A DNA stretch of 64,000 bases from NCBI GenBank assembly GCA_011033025.1, contig WFMF01000149.1, forward strand, positions 1-64,000, read 5' to 3'. Both the position numbers and the translations under genes were made by a program. The notes below the pieces were generated by a model. That model had not been told where the DNA came from and ran no database searches. It saw only the letters and a program-made list of their open reading frames with translations. This DNA comes from Beroe forskalii (Eukaryota > Ctenophora > Nuda > Beroida > Beroidae). Of the stretch, positions 36,531-46,857 are shown one piece after another (position 1 is the stretch's first letter; each line of letters opens with the position of its first letter).

Positions 36531-37150
36531 GTTAGTGGATATTTGGCAATAATTTTACAGGGGAAGAGGGTTAGATTGGAATATTCAAATACTTCTACTT
36601 CTTAAATCTACAGACATATTGGCTATTATCAATAAAGGCTCAATCTAATCATATCTTGTTTAGTTTTGAGGGGTTAGATTCAAAAGTTGATGAAAACTTC
36701 ACGAATGATCATTAAAGAAGATGCACAATAAACAACTGGGTCAGATAAAAATATTCAAATATTGTATATCAAGAGCTATTATCAGGGTATTGATAAAGAG
36801 AATAGCGCTACTCAAAGCTCCTCTCAGCGAACGATAAAAGTTTTGCTATCGGACTGAAATAATTTAAAAACGTGTTCGTATGTTATACTATTCAGAATAA
36901 AAATCAAATGCCATTCCATATCATATGAATGAAGTAAAGGAAATTAAACGTTCAATGCCAATACAGTTCCCTGCCAACCACAATATTAATATAACACGCA
37001 TTTGTAACACGTAGTTCATGGCCGGACCCTAACACATCGATAGAAACTATGCGGATTAAGGAACCTAGCAAAAGAAATCATTGGACTTTGGTACAAATCC
37101 CACTAAGTTCAGCTAAACGATGCGTTTAGGTCAATGAATAAGAATAGGCG
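36531..37150. other. Intergenic gap VPS72-PRPF19
   Basis: AT-rich sequence downstream of PRPF19. Apart from the element copy at 37159-37208 nothing is recognised. Confidence 0.5.
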
Positions 37151-37158
37151 CTTAACAG

Positions 37159-37208
37159 ATACGTCATTATTATAGTTCATAAGGGTGAATTGATGACGTC
37201 ACACCGCC
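37159..37208. repeat. TGACGTCA palindromic element, 30 bp downstream of the PRPF19 stop
   Basis: AGATACGTCATTATTATAGT, then TCATAAGGGTGAATTGATGA and CGTCACACCGCCTATTC; right site intact at 37194-37201. This is the only copy within a gene's probable 3' UTR. Confidence 0.75.
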
Positions 37209-37237
37209 TATTCTCCATTCTAAACCCTCCCTCGCAT

Positions 37238-40200
37238 CTAGCTAGCCATGTAAAACTTGAGAGTACGATCGTTGGAAACACTAGCGATGTAGTTAGCGTT
37301 AGGTCCGAAGCGGACATCCGTAGCGTCTTGAGTGTGAGCGTCCCAGGTGACAACCAGATCACATTGTTTGCTGGGGAAGAGAGGGGTGTGTGAGAAGGGG
37401 AGGGATAGGGGTTAGAGGGAAAAGAGGGCTGTTCGGAGGGTATGAAATCAAAGTAAAAAGTTGCTCGTTCATAGACCCGCAGCAGATTCATTCCACTGCA
37501 CCCCAAGATCATTCAACATTTCCATCACTTCCTCCCACAACCAACCTAATCTCCACAGTCTAACTACCAACTAAGTTAGATTACCAACCTGATTTGGTAG
37601 ACCCTGACATCAGGTCCCGCTACAGCCAAGTAATGTCCGCTGTTATCAAACGTCAGTCCTCTCACAGTGTACTTGTCTTCCAGAGAGATGGTCTTAAAGT
37701 TCTTCAACTTCCTCAAATCCCACAGCTTCACCACCTCATCGTCAGCACTTGGAGAGGTAAGGTGGGCGTTTACGTGGGGTATAGGAGAGGGGTGGAAGGT
37801 GGGATATAAGAGAGGGATTCAGGCGGGTTTTTGGAGAGAATGTTAGGTGGTTGTGTATCAAGGGTTAACCAGCCGATGATTTTGAAAGGTGAAGAAAATG
37901 TCATCAGAACAGTAAGAACAGAAAGTATGACATTCATAGTGAACTAACGATCCCGACACTAAACTGGGCGATTTACAGAGGGTTTCGTACCTGACCCCAC
38001 TCACCTCGTAGCCAGATAGTACCCATTCTCCGAGAAAGCAATAGCGGAAATAGGGCCACTGTGGCCGGGGAAGTTAGCAGCGGACTTTTGCTCCTTGAAG
38101 TCCCAGATCTTAACGAGACTGTCGGAGGTGCCGGTTCCGAAGATCAGACCGTCAGGGTGGAACTGACAACAGGTCAGACTGTGGGAGACTGACTGGTCAG
38201 CCACCTTGCACAGCAACTTTCCTGGGAAGGGGAAGGGAAGGGTTTGATTTAGAACGCAAACCACCGGTTAATGAAGCAAGAGGACACAGGACGGTTTGGT
38301 GGGGACATGAACCATGGTATGTAGATTAGGCGAATAGTACTTTCTAATCGGCCATTTCGAAGGCTAGTTTCAAACGTTGTCAATGCAAATCCTTCGTCTT
38401 AACTAACCTGTGCTGATGTCAGAGAAGCCCCAATGCTGGTCCGCACTACACGACAGCACATAATCTCCTGTAGGGTGCAGAGACAGTCCAGTGACAGGCC
38501 CATCGTGGATCCTGAGAGTGTGCTTGCAGGACTCGCTCTCAATGTCCCAGATCCTAACATGGGTGTCAGGCGAGGCAGACATGATGGTATTCTCGTTGGG
38601 GTGACCTACCACACTCGTAACTTTCTTAGTGTGACCTGGAACGGGGATTGTTTAAACTTCTTAGAAGTTTCAGGGTTGCGAAATGAAAAGCAATGGGTGG
38701 TAAAGGCCCAAATTCGAATAGCTTTGAAATTTCTTTACCGTTATAAAGATTCCACATTTCTGATGAGCAAGTTCTCATTAAATTGACTAATGGAAGATGC
38801 TACAATGTGACCTTTGAGAGTGGTGATGATCTTCTCAGCATCCTTATCAAACACCACAATGTTCCTGTCAGAACCCCCAGTCACAGTTCTCTTGGAGGTG
38901 GGGAGCAGGTCCAGACATAGGATACCAGGCAGACTGGCACTGTGGAGGCCTGGGTGGGGGTAAGGTACAAGATCATGGCGGCTGGAAATTGGTTTATTGG
39001 CATTGTTCTTTTTCTCTGTTTGTTGCGCATGAAGTTGGCACGAAAGCACGAAGATTAGGGAGGGTGGGGGTTATATACTTATATTTACATTTTTGTGGGA
39101 AAGTCAAAAGTGGAATGATGGAGCGAAAAATATTTGGGACAATCTGGTATTGAGCTGGACGCTGGTAGTGGTAGGCGCTGACATGCGAGCTCAGTAACAT
39201 TGACCAAAGCTAATTAATACTGTGCTGCATTTTACCTGTGGAGGCCAGGGTGGGAGGAGGCCTGAGTGTAGTGTTTGAGTTGCTGGGCAGTGGGCAGCCC
39301 CTCAGGCATCTCCTTGCCCCTCTTCTTACGTCTTGAGGTGAGCTCCACGTGGGTTTGTTGCAGTTGCTTGATAACCTCAACAGAGAGACCTGAAATGGGT
39401 GGGGATGGGGACAAAAGCAATAAATCTGTGACCTGGGTCAGACAAAAAACGGATGGAACTAGCAAGATAGGCTCTAACACTGACCAATAGAGCCTCTATC
39501 TCTCATCACTAGGTAGTAAATGAGAACTCTCCATCCCCTTCACTAACCAATAGGAACAAGTTGAGTCTCCACCTCCATTGGCTCGGGTCTCGCAGGTTCA
39601 GTAGGCGTGGTGGGCGTGGTAGGCGTGGTGACGGGAGCAGCCACAGGGATGGGGTTCTGAGCTGCCATGGCAGCCTGCGGTTTCAGGGTAGCCAGGGCTT
39701 CTCTTGCAGCTGTCACCTGGAAGGGAGGCGTGAATTTAGATACTTCTAACAACAGAGGCAAGCGAAGAATAAAATTTGACTTCCAACTAGTGTTCAAAGG
39801 ATATTTCGTAGGTAATGTTTCAAAACACATAACAAGTAGAAAAATGCTATTTTCCCCATAAAATCACTGCATTTCTCAATTCTCAACCCCCTCTCCCCAC
39901 CTCCTTGTCCTGTCTAGCGATGACCCTGCAAGCTGCATCGTGCTGGTACAAAGCGTAGCTCAGCTCCTGTCTAGTCATTTGCAGCTGCTGTCTCAGAGTG
40001 TAGCTGTGCAGCATGCATGCGTCCCACTCGTCCTATGGGGGAGATAGGTGAGAGGAAGAGATTATAGGTGAGAGGAAGAGATTATAGGTGAGAGGAAGAG
40101 ATTATAAGTGAGAGGAAGAGATTATAGGTGAGAGGAAGAGATTATAGGTGAGAGGAAGAGATTATAAGTGAGAGGAAGAGATTATAGGAGAGATAAAGAG

Positions 40201-40741
40201 ATAGGTAAGATCATTATCTAGTTGAATTAAATTGTGAGATCAGAGATCAATGCGTCGTAACATCTTTCTGAAATAGGTTTATCTGTAGAAAATAAAGGAA
40301 TACGTTACCTGCAGTATCTTGAGGATTGCAGGAATGCTGGTAGCAGTGGGAGGTCTAGGACGCTGCACTGGAGTAGTGTTTAGAGGGACTATCTGAGGGG
40401 ATGATATGGGATTAAGGGATGAGATTCACAGATTTCATCTCCAACCCATTGAATCTAAATCAAACATTGAATCTTTTCAGATGTAGAAGATTTTAATATC
40501 ACTCCCACCTGACCTTTACAACCCATTTAATACAAGGAAAGTTACCATGCCAACTACAAATGTTAGGAAAGTTACCATGCCAACTAACCTGTTCGTCAGA
40601 CAGCGGCTCCCCATTGATCGGATCACTCCCATTCTCAGCCACATACTTCTCCAGGAGTCTCTTCTCGAATATATGCTTGCTGGCCAGGGAGATGACAGGC
40701 ACCTCCGGGACCTCGTTGCTCAGCGAGCAGATCAGTGCCAT
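37238..40741 (-). CDS. PRPF19: PRPF19 (Prp19), U-box E3 ligase of the spliceosomal NineTeen complex
   Basis: Ten exons (40741-40589, 40392-40309, 40032-39901, 39716-39548, 39389-39236, 38939-38812, 38635-38408, 38221-38005, 37747-37589, 37370-37238) join in consistent phase to 518 residues (human: 504). Order: N-terminal U-box ([20 protein letters not shown], then [14 protein letters not shown]), the [20 protein letters not shown] linker, a coiled-coil ([20 protein letters not shown]) that drives tetramer formation, a Pro/Thr-rich linker ([13 protein letters not shown], longer than usual), and seven WD40 blades (for example [73 protein letters not shown] to the stop). Prp19 makes K63-linked ubiquitin chains on spliceosome components and acts in DNA damage signalling in the nucleus. 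All splice sites are GT-AG. Introns 5 and 6 have short direct repeats at their ends. Confidence 0.97.
40034..40200. repeat. 20-bp minisatellite in PRPF19 intron 2
   Basis: ATAGGTGAGAGGAAGAGATT is repeated about eight times nearly perfectly, starting two bases upstream of the exon 3 acceptor. The array is in the polypyrimidine-side of the intron (it is CT-rich on the coding strand). Confidence 0.9.
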
Positions 40742-40765
40742 GGTCCTAGGGGGTGGGAATAAGTG
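40742..40765 (-). other. Candidate trans-splice acceptor, PRPF19
   Basis: TATTCCCACCCCCTAG|GACCATGG: strong polypyrimidine tract, AG four bases before the ATG. Confidence 0.6.
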
Positions 40766-41572
40766 TTAATTGAGTTTGAATGAAGCTAGTCAAATTCAAA
40801 GACATTTTACAGGTTTATGGTTCGAAAAATCATTAAATCTACATATTATCAATGAAAACTTGGACCGATAAATAAATCATCGGCTTCATAAACGTATCAT
40901 TTTACAGGAGACAATAATAAGACGTTCTTCAGGCATCAGTGACAAAAAACTTGAAACGGTAATAAAGTAATACGATACAAAAGATCTGGAATGAACAATT
41001 TCTACTGTAGTTAGAAAAGTTCGATTGATTAATCAGTAAGTTATATCAATAATTAATAGTCATACGCAACTATCATGGAATAAGATGAAATTTGTGGATT
41101 AAGTATTATTTTGAAATGGAATATAAACTTTGAATAGGTATAAGAGGTTTTAAATACATGCAAGAAATTTTGAGGCTAAATGCGCTTTCAAACGTTTCAG
41201 GGATCTAAGCAATTCCCATTTTCGTGAATAATATCTTATCATAAGATGAAAGCATCCTCGTTTGTTAATAATTGTTTCAGCGGGGCTATTCAAGACTTCG
41301 ATAATTAACGGAACAAATCATAGTTCGTAACAATATCAAGAACAACAAGTATTAACAGAGTCTATGTGAGTTGAATTCGGCACAGATTTGCTGACAAAAT
41401 GTACTGTTTGAATCTTTTATCAGATATCACTGTTCCTCCTGCTAGACTGTGAAATGTAGAAATAATATCAGACTTTAGCATAATGTTACAAGCTGCTAGT
41501 TTCAGATAAAAATCAATGAAGCTTTAGATCCTAAATCTCTCTGAATGAATCCTTCATAAAATCCAGGGCTGT
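40766..41572. other. Intergenic gap, no gene seen
   Basis: About 0.8 kb AT-rich sequence between PRPF19 and the next gene's stop. No recognisable promoter element. Confidence 0.5.
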
Positions 41573-42428
41573 TCATTGGATGTCCAAAGCGTCCTCGTAT
41601 TGAACGAGCTTTCTCTTGGTGTTGCTCGACACGAAGTTGGTATACTTCTCCTTGTCTGATTTCATCGGAGCCAGCAGGTTACCCGAGCTTTTGGCTTCGT
41701 CCTGAGAAATAAATAGATTTCATAAAGACTTCAATTAGGCAATAATTTCAAATTCATAGGCAAATGTCAAAGAAAGGAACAAAAATACGTAAAAAAGGAC
41801 CAACCACAGCACCCCCTAAACTCACATGATCAATGTAGGTGAAGTTAGAGACCAGGTCCTTCTCAGACTCTATTCCCTTCCCCAGGGCAGGATGTTTGGA
41901 TGGGTGTTCAGGGGAGTCGTCCAGAGACAACGGCCTCGCTTTTATCTCCTTCCTGGTGGCTCTGTTCCGCTCAAACTTACAGGACCGTTTGAAGCCGCTG
42001 CTCTTGTTCTTTTCCTTTTCAGCCTTCTTAGCAGCCTCGGCTTGGAGTATTCTCTTCGCAGCCGAGATCGTTTCTTGAGTACTGAGGGTTACTGAAACAA
42101 ATCAGGCATTGCAGGTATCATATATTATAGATGATTTCATGTGCTAATTGTTTGAGTGTACCCTGTAATTCTCAATAAATGCAATAAGAATAAATTGATT
42201 TAGATAAGAACCAGCTCTGTTGGACAAACTGACATGATGAAGCATATACAAGGTTATCATAAGCCTGATTTAACTACCTGGTTTTTTCTTCTCTTCCACT
42301 TTCTTGAGTTCTTCCTCCTCCTTCTTCTCCTTCAGCTTTCTCCGTTTACTGTGAAGAAGAGCCATTTTCTTGATGAGGAACTCTTCTGTGGCAGTCTCCT
42401 TACCCAGGTTGGGTGTGAGGAAAGACAT
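41573..42428 (-). CDS. Unidentified 181-residue lysine-rich protein, three exons
   Basis: Exons 42428-42278, 42091-41826 and 41701-41573 join in frame with GT-AG sites (CCAG|GTAGTT to TTTCAG|TAACC; CAT|GTGAGT to CTCAG|GACGA). The N-terminus MSFLTPNLGKETATEEFLIK is followed by a highly charged stretch HSKRRKLKEKKEEEELKKVE that looks coiled-coil and contains a possible nuclear localisation signal. A second basic block (RSCKFERNRATRKEIKARPL) and a C-terminal KSDKEKYTNFVSSNTKRKLV follow. There is no signal peptide or membrane segment. Splicing, frame and composition support a real gene; I do not recognise the family. A small nuclear or nucleolar protein is an inference from charge only. Confidence 0.75.
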
Positions 42429-42445
42429 TGTACTACAGTCACCCT
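42429..42445 (-). other. Candidate trans-splice acceptor, lysine-rich protein gene
   Basis: GGGTGACTGTAG|TACAATG: AG four bases before the ATG, with a weak polypyrimidine tract. Confidence 0.4.
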
Positions 42446-42856
42446 AAACTATGTAGAAATTAGTTAGTAATTGCTTGATTTATGATTTTTACAGATATTA
42501 AATCACTAATATTGAATTCAATTCCTATTAAAGTGATTTTCATAATATATTGTATTTTCAAAATATATATTTCCACACAATACCACAAATCATGAAAATT
42601 GCGCAACTACACAAGTCTCATAAACGACAAGATGAATGAGTAATATCATGTCATAACCATCACAAAATTAACAAGACACATATCCTATCATTCATGCTGT
42701 TAGTTACTAAAAAATTTCAAAATTTAAATACATACAAAGCAATATATCAGCAACTAAATTCTGCTGTCAAATACAATGACAAAATCAATAGTTAAGCAAT
42801 TATATTAGCATGCACTTAGTTTGATTCTGTAGCACTAAAAAGTCAGATTGGAATTT
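42446..42856. other. Intergenic gap, no gene seen
   Basis: About 0.4 kb of AT-rich sequence between the glycosyltransferase stop and the lysine-rich gene. No motif recognised. Confidence 0.5.
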
Positions 42857-43840
42857 CTAAAATATGGGTAAGAACCAAACTAATTGTTCATCACAACTGA
42901 TAATTTCCAATTCAGTTTTATTGGAAATAAGAATCTCAGCCATGAGAGAAACTGCTTCTGTGTCAGTGGCACGAGCAGGTAATGTGAACTCAGTTTGTAG
43001 CAAGGTGGTTGAAAACCCAACTGAACCCAAATTTATGGGGTATTTAGGAGTTTCTGCATTGAATTTTAAAGGATAGCATTCAAATTGCATATCTCCAAAA
43101 ATAGTTGGCCAAATACCAACAGTTTTGATATTTCGAACTTTTTCAAACAATTCAGTATTATATAAACGATCTAAATTAGCAAACAAAATAACCCCTGATG
43201 TGTTAGCATGATTTTGTCTCAAATTATCAAGAGCTATATTCCTCAAAACGTTACATTTATTGACCTTAGCTTCCATCTTGCCCCCATTGTCAAGATGTAC
43301 GAATTGTAGGTTGGTTGTAGATAAGAAATCCTTCACAAGATCTGTTTTTGTGATCTCGACAACCAGCCACTGAAGGAAAGGGACATGCTCAAGAGCTTGA
43401 GCTAAGAGGGTGAGCTCTGCCAGCTGAGTTTCACGGGTATATGTAGGAGTGATGACAAATATTGTCTGGTATTTCTCTCCTGATATCAATGCATTCATTT
43501 TGTGACCTGAAATATTATCCTGGTTATGTTCTTAACCACCCCTTTTCTCTCTGTTGAGCAAATGTGTCTGGAAATTATTATCACTGTTATCAATAAAATT
43601 GAGATTCTACAATAAAAAATTATAAATTATCAAACCTAATTCTGCATCACAATGAATGATCTGTCTCTCTGCTTCATAAAGCTCAAGCTCAGCTTGATTT
43701 AACTTGTCTGAAATTATGGCCTTTTCTTCTTGAATCTCCATCATATTAAGAGTTCCAAACATATATCCAAGTGAAGTCAAGAAGATAAATGCAAAAGCCA
43801 AGATACAAAATCTTTTACCGAATGAGGTTATCAAGCGCAT
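42857..43840 (-). CDS. B3GAT-like (beta-1,3-glucuronyltransferase family, GT43) type II membrane protein with altered DXD motif
   Basis: Two exons (43840-43636, 43506-42857; TTAG|GTTTG to TTTCAG|GTCAC) encode 284 residues. The first has a short cytoplasmic tail, a membrane anchor (FCILAFAFIFLTSLGYMFGT) and a coiled stem, as in Golgi glycosyltransferases. The catalytic part matches GT43: FVITPTYTRETQLAELTLLA, HVPFLQWLVVEI, NKCNVLRNIALDNLR, GVILFANLDRLYNTELFEKV and a C-terminal SCDEQLVWFLPIF. GT43 enzymes add glucuronic acid to proteoglycan linkers or glycoproteins, using Mn2+ held by a DDD motif. Here the DDD position reads N-L-D. The glutamate expected as catalytic base may be kept (TEAVSLMAEI). 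The protein also ends right after the LVW motif. It could be a divergent enzyme or a catalytically weak paralogue. Confidence 0.85.
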
Positions 43841-43862
43841 TTCTAGAAAATTGTACTAAATC
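43841..43862 (-). other. Candidate trans-splice acceptor, B3GAT-like gene
   Basis: AGTACAATTTTCTAG|AAATGCG: AG two bases before the ATG. Confidence 0.5.
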
Positions 43863-44222
43863 ACTTTTTCACATGCCCTGAAGGTAGGTATAATCAATAA
43901 ATCAATCATATGAACTTTTAAATCTATTAGTTAAATTCTCGAATTTTGTCCTGTATAAATTGCTGTAAGCTAGGTGTATTTAAGAACATTTTTATCCCCA
44001 ATAAGTAAATAACTATACTTATGTAAAAAAAATTCACTTCCTATTGAATAAGGGCGAGGCATTAAAGAATTTTTGATCAATTCTGGCAAAATAAATAGGT
44101 ACATAATACACATTGTCACTATTCTTGAACATATAAACACAGATGTTGACAATAACAAATATTAAGCATAGTAGCACATTTATGAATTTATTAAAAGCTT
44201 AATTTAAGTACTAGACTAAAAC
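43863..44222. other. Intergenic gap, no gene seen
   Basis: About 0.36 kb of AT-rich sequence between the XPNPEP1 stop and the B3GAT-like start. Confidence 0.5.
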
Positions 44223-46034
44223 CTAGATAGATTTTGTTTTTTGAGCTAACCAATCTTTCAATCCCTGTTCCTTACCCAACTCATCAAATATATTACCAAC
44301 ATTTTCTTTCACTTTCCTGTGATATGAATTTAACCAATCAATTTGTTTTGCAGTCATGATTTTTGGGTTGATTAACTTTAAATCTATTGGGGCCATAGTT
44401 ATAGGTTCAAATGTTAAATATTTGCCATCACTTGGCCCAATATCTGTTTCAACAACTTCAACTAAACTTTCAATTCTGATCCCGAATTTTCCATTTTCAT
44501 AAAAGCCTGGTTCATTTGATAGGATCATGCCAGGTTTAAGGCCCATTTCATATTTACTAAATCTACTTCCTGAAGAAATTCTACATGGCCCTTCATGGAC
44601 ATTAAGAAAAGACCCAACACCATGACCAGTACCATGCTGATAATTAAGTCCCACATTCCATAAATGAGATCTAGCCAAACAGTCAAGACATGTTCCTTTT
44701 GTTTCAGGAGGGAATATAGCCATAGAAAGGTCAATATGACCCATAAGAACCCTGGTAAAACAATCTATTTGATACTGAGTAGGTTCTCCAAGATGAATAG
44801 TTCTTGTGACATCAGTTGACCCATCTAAGTACTGAGCACCAGAATCAATCAGGTACATATCATCTTTATCAATTTTGAGACAACTTCCTTTTGCTGGTTT
44901 GTAATGTATGATTGCTCCATTTGGCCCAGAACTAGATATGGTATCAAAACTCAGTGAAACAAATTTATCATAACCTTTTCTAAACATTTCAGCTTTATCT
45001 GCTGCATCTACTTCATCAATATCACATCCAGGCTTATGAACTTCATTTTCAAGCCAATGAAAGTATTCACACAAGGCTGCTCCATCCCTTATATGACATT
45101 GACGCATCCCCTCCAATTCTGTTTCATTTTTAACAGCCTTCAATTCTTGAATAGGACTCATACCAATAACCTGATTGTCTTTTTCTATATACTGAGCAAT
45201 AGCTCTATTTGTAGATAGGGGCAAAAATACTCTTCCATTCAAATTTCTGACTGCAGAATAAACTTCATCATAGGGATGGATTTCAACTCCAATTTCCTTA
45301 AGATAGGATTCAACATCATTGTTGATTTTAGCAGCATCAATGAAGCAAGTTGATGTATCTTGGTCAACAATAGCAAATGAATAAAATACTGGATTATAAT
45401 TTACATCAGACCCCCTTAAGTTATATAGCCATGCAATATCATCAAGAGCACTCAAAACAATTGATTCACACTGCTTTTTTCTAATCTCATTCCTCAGTGT
45501 AAATAATTTATCCATAACAGGCTGCCCAGCATGCTTCATGTCATGAATAAATACTTCAGATGAAGGGAGTGAAGGGGCATCATCCCACACCATTTCAATC
45601 AAATTTTCATTAACAGCAATGAGCTCTATTCCACAGCCCCTCAATTGCTTATCAAGGGTATTGAATCTCTTGACTGAACATGTCTTTGGATCAATTCCAA
45701 CACGCTCATTTTTCTTAAGGTTGCTTGAAAGCCACTCCTGTTCTGTAGGGGTTCCAGGCATCCTATCTTTCATCAAAGTCCAATTTTCATCCAACTGATT
45801 CTCTGCTTGCAAAAAATAGCGCCCATCAGTCCAAAGCAATGCTCTATCTAAACAAACTACAGCTGTACCAGCACTGCCTGTAAACCCAGAAATAAACTCA
45901 CGTCGACGGAACTTATCACATACATATTCACTCATATGAGGATCATCTGAAGGTATTATATATGCTGCCAAGTTCCCATGAACTTGCATAAGCTTGCGCA
46001 ATCTGCCAAGTAGTTCACCAGTTTTCCTAGCCAT
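44223..46034 (-). CDS. XPNPEP1: Xaa-Pro aminopeptidase 1-like (aminopeptidase P, M24B), intronless
   Basis: A single 603-codon frame covers a full cytosolic aminopeptidase P (human XPNPEP1: 623), which removes the N-terminal residue from peptides with proline at position 2. Two creatinase N-like domains (about 1-150 and 170-300; SDDPHMSEYVCDKFRRREFI, SGFTGSAGTAVV) are followed by the pita-bread domain. Metal ligands are all present: D397 (DSGAQYLDG), D408 (TDVTRT), H471 (GTGHGVGSFLNVHEGP), E508 (NEPGFYE) and E522 (GIRIES); spacing fits the human enzyme (11 residues between the two Asp, 14 between the two Glu). No signal peptide, which fits the cytosolic paralogue rather than membrane XPNPEP2 or mitochondrial XPNPEP3. 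Unlike its neighbours it has no intron in the coding region and is AT-rich at third positions; all residues are intact, so it looks functional. Confidence 0.97.
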   Translation of the reverse strand: MARKTGELLGRLRKLMQVHGNLAAYIIPSDDPHMSEYVCDKFRRREFISGFTGSAGTAVVCLDRALLWTDGRYFLQAENQLDENWTLMKDRMPGTPTEQEWLSSNLKKNERVGIDPKTCSVKRFNTLDKQLRGCGIELIAVNENLIEMVWDDAPSLPSSEVFIHDMKHAGQPVMDKLFTLRNEIRKKQCESIVLSALDDIAWLYNLRGSDVNYNPVFYSFAIVDQDTSTCFIDAAKINNDVESYLKEIGVEIHPYDEVYSAVRNLNGRVFLPLSTNRAIAQYIEKDNQVIGMSPIQELKAVKNETELEGMRQCHIRDGAALCEYFHWLENEVHKPGCDIDEVDAADKAEMFRKGYDKFVSLSFDTISSSGPNGAIIHYKPAKGSCLKIDKDDMYLIDSGAQYLDGSTDVTRTIHLGEPTQYQIDCFTRVLMGHIDLSMAIFPPETKGTCLDCLARSHLWNVGLNYQHGTGHGVGSFLNVHEGPCRISSGSRFSKYEMGLKPGMILSNEPGFYENGKFGIRIESLVEVVETDIGPSDGKYLTFEPITMAPIDLKLINPKIMTAKQIDWLNSYHRKVKENVGNIFDELGKEQGLKDWLAQKTKSI

Positions 46035-46075
46035 GTCTGAATAAAATAAAATAAAATAAAATAAACAATGTTGAT
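46035..46075 (-). other. Candidate trans-splice acceptor, XPNPEP1
   Basis: A run of TTTTA units ending TTTTATTCAG|ACATGG: AG two bases before the ATG, with a long T-rich tract. Confidence 0.6.
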
Positions 46076-46840
46076 ATTACATCAACAAATGTCACACAAC
46101 TGTATCTATGATTCACTGGATCTTTCAGCCCTCGTCAAGTACCAAAATTAAATATTGAGAAAAAAGGCAAACCTGTAATGGAAAAATTTATTTAAGGGCA
46201 CTAAATAAATATTAGACCTAAAAGACAAAAAGAAGTAGATTTTTGCGGTGTGGACTGACTTGACTCTTTGTGTTTCACTCAACTACAGTGTAATACTTGC
46301 ATATCATAGAAGACAAAACAATAGATAATGTCTACATGCAAAACAGTATCTTAACAGGCATGAATCAAGTGATTTATGGTCCAAACAACTAGCAGATCTA
46401 TCTCTTGAGTCAGTCTACAATTGTATAGTAGCTCAAAGCAAGAAGCAATATTATAATGTTTTTAAAAGTTTATGTGGAGCTTTTCTTATTCATTTTGTCT
46501 TTTACTAATTTTGTCTTTTACTAATTTGAATATGTAAAGCTTTATTGTTTGAAGGGATCAATCATTGTTGCAGTAAAACACAATTGTCAAAAATTTAAAG
46601 CTTAAAATAATAAAATATTCAAATGTCACTGCACTTATGGGGTGAGTAACTTCAATACAATGAATTTGAATGTGGTTCGCTTGAAAATTGAATGTGAAGA
46701 AAGAAGTAATAATCTGTAATTGTGATAGTGTCTTTTAATTTGTCTAATGTCTGTCGATAACATGAACAGACACTTGTGATCGTTCGTTGAAGCACCCTCG
46801 TGAGATTGTCAATTGTTAGAATTCATTCAATTCACTGCCG
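46076..46840. other. Upstream region of XPNPEP1, no gene seen
   Basis: AT-rich sequence with short frames only. The XPNPEP1 promoter or outron should be here; no clear TATA or initiator stands out. Confidence 0.5.
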
Positions 46841-46857
46841 TGCCGCTTAATGCGTTA

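Noticed and set aside
40034..40200. CRISPR-like direct repeats
   Set aside because: A 20-bp head-to-tail minisatellite without spacers, inside a PRPF19 intron.
43970..44158. Short hydrophobic minus-strand frame between XPNPEP1 and the B3GAT-like gene
   Set aside because: 62 codons, AT-rich, no start acceptor like the real genes nearby.
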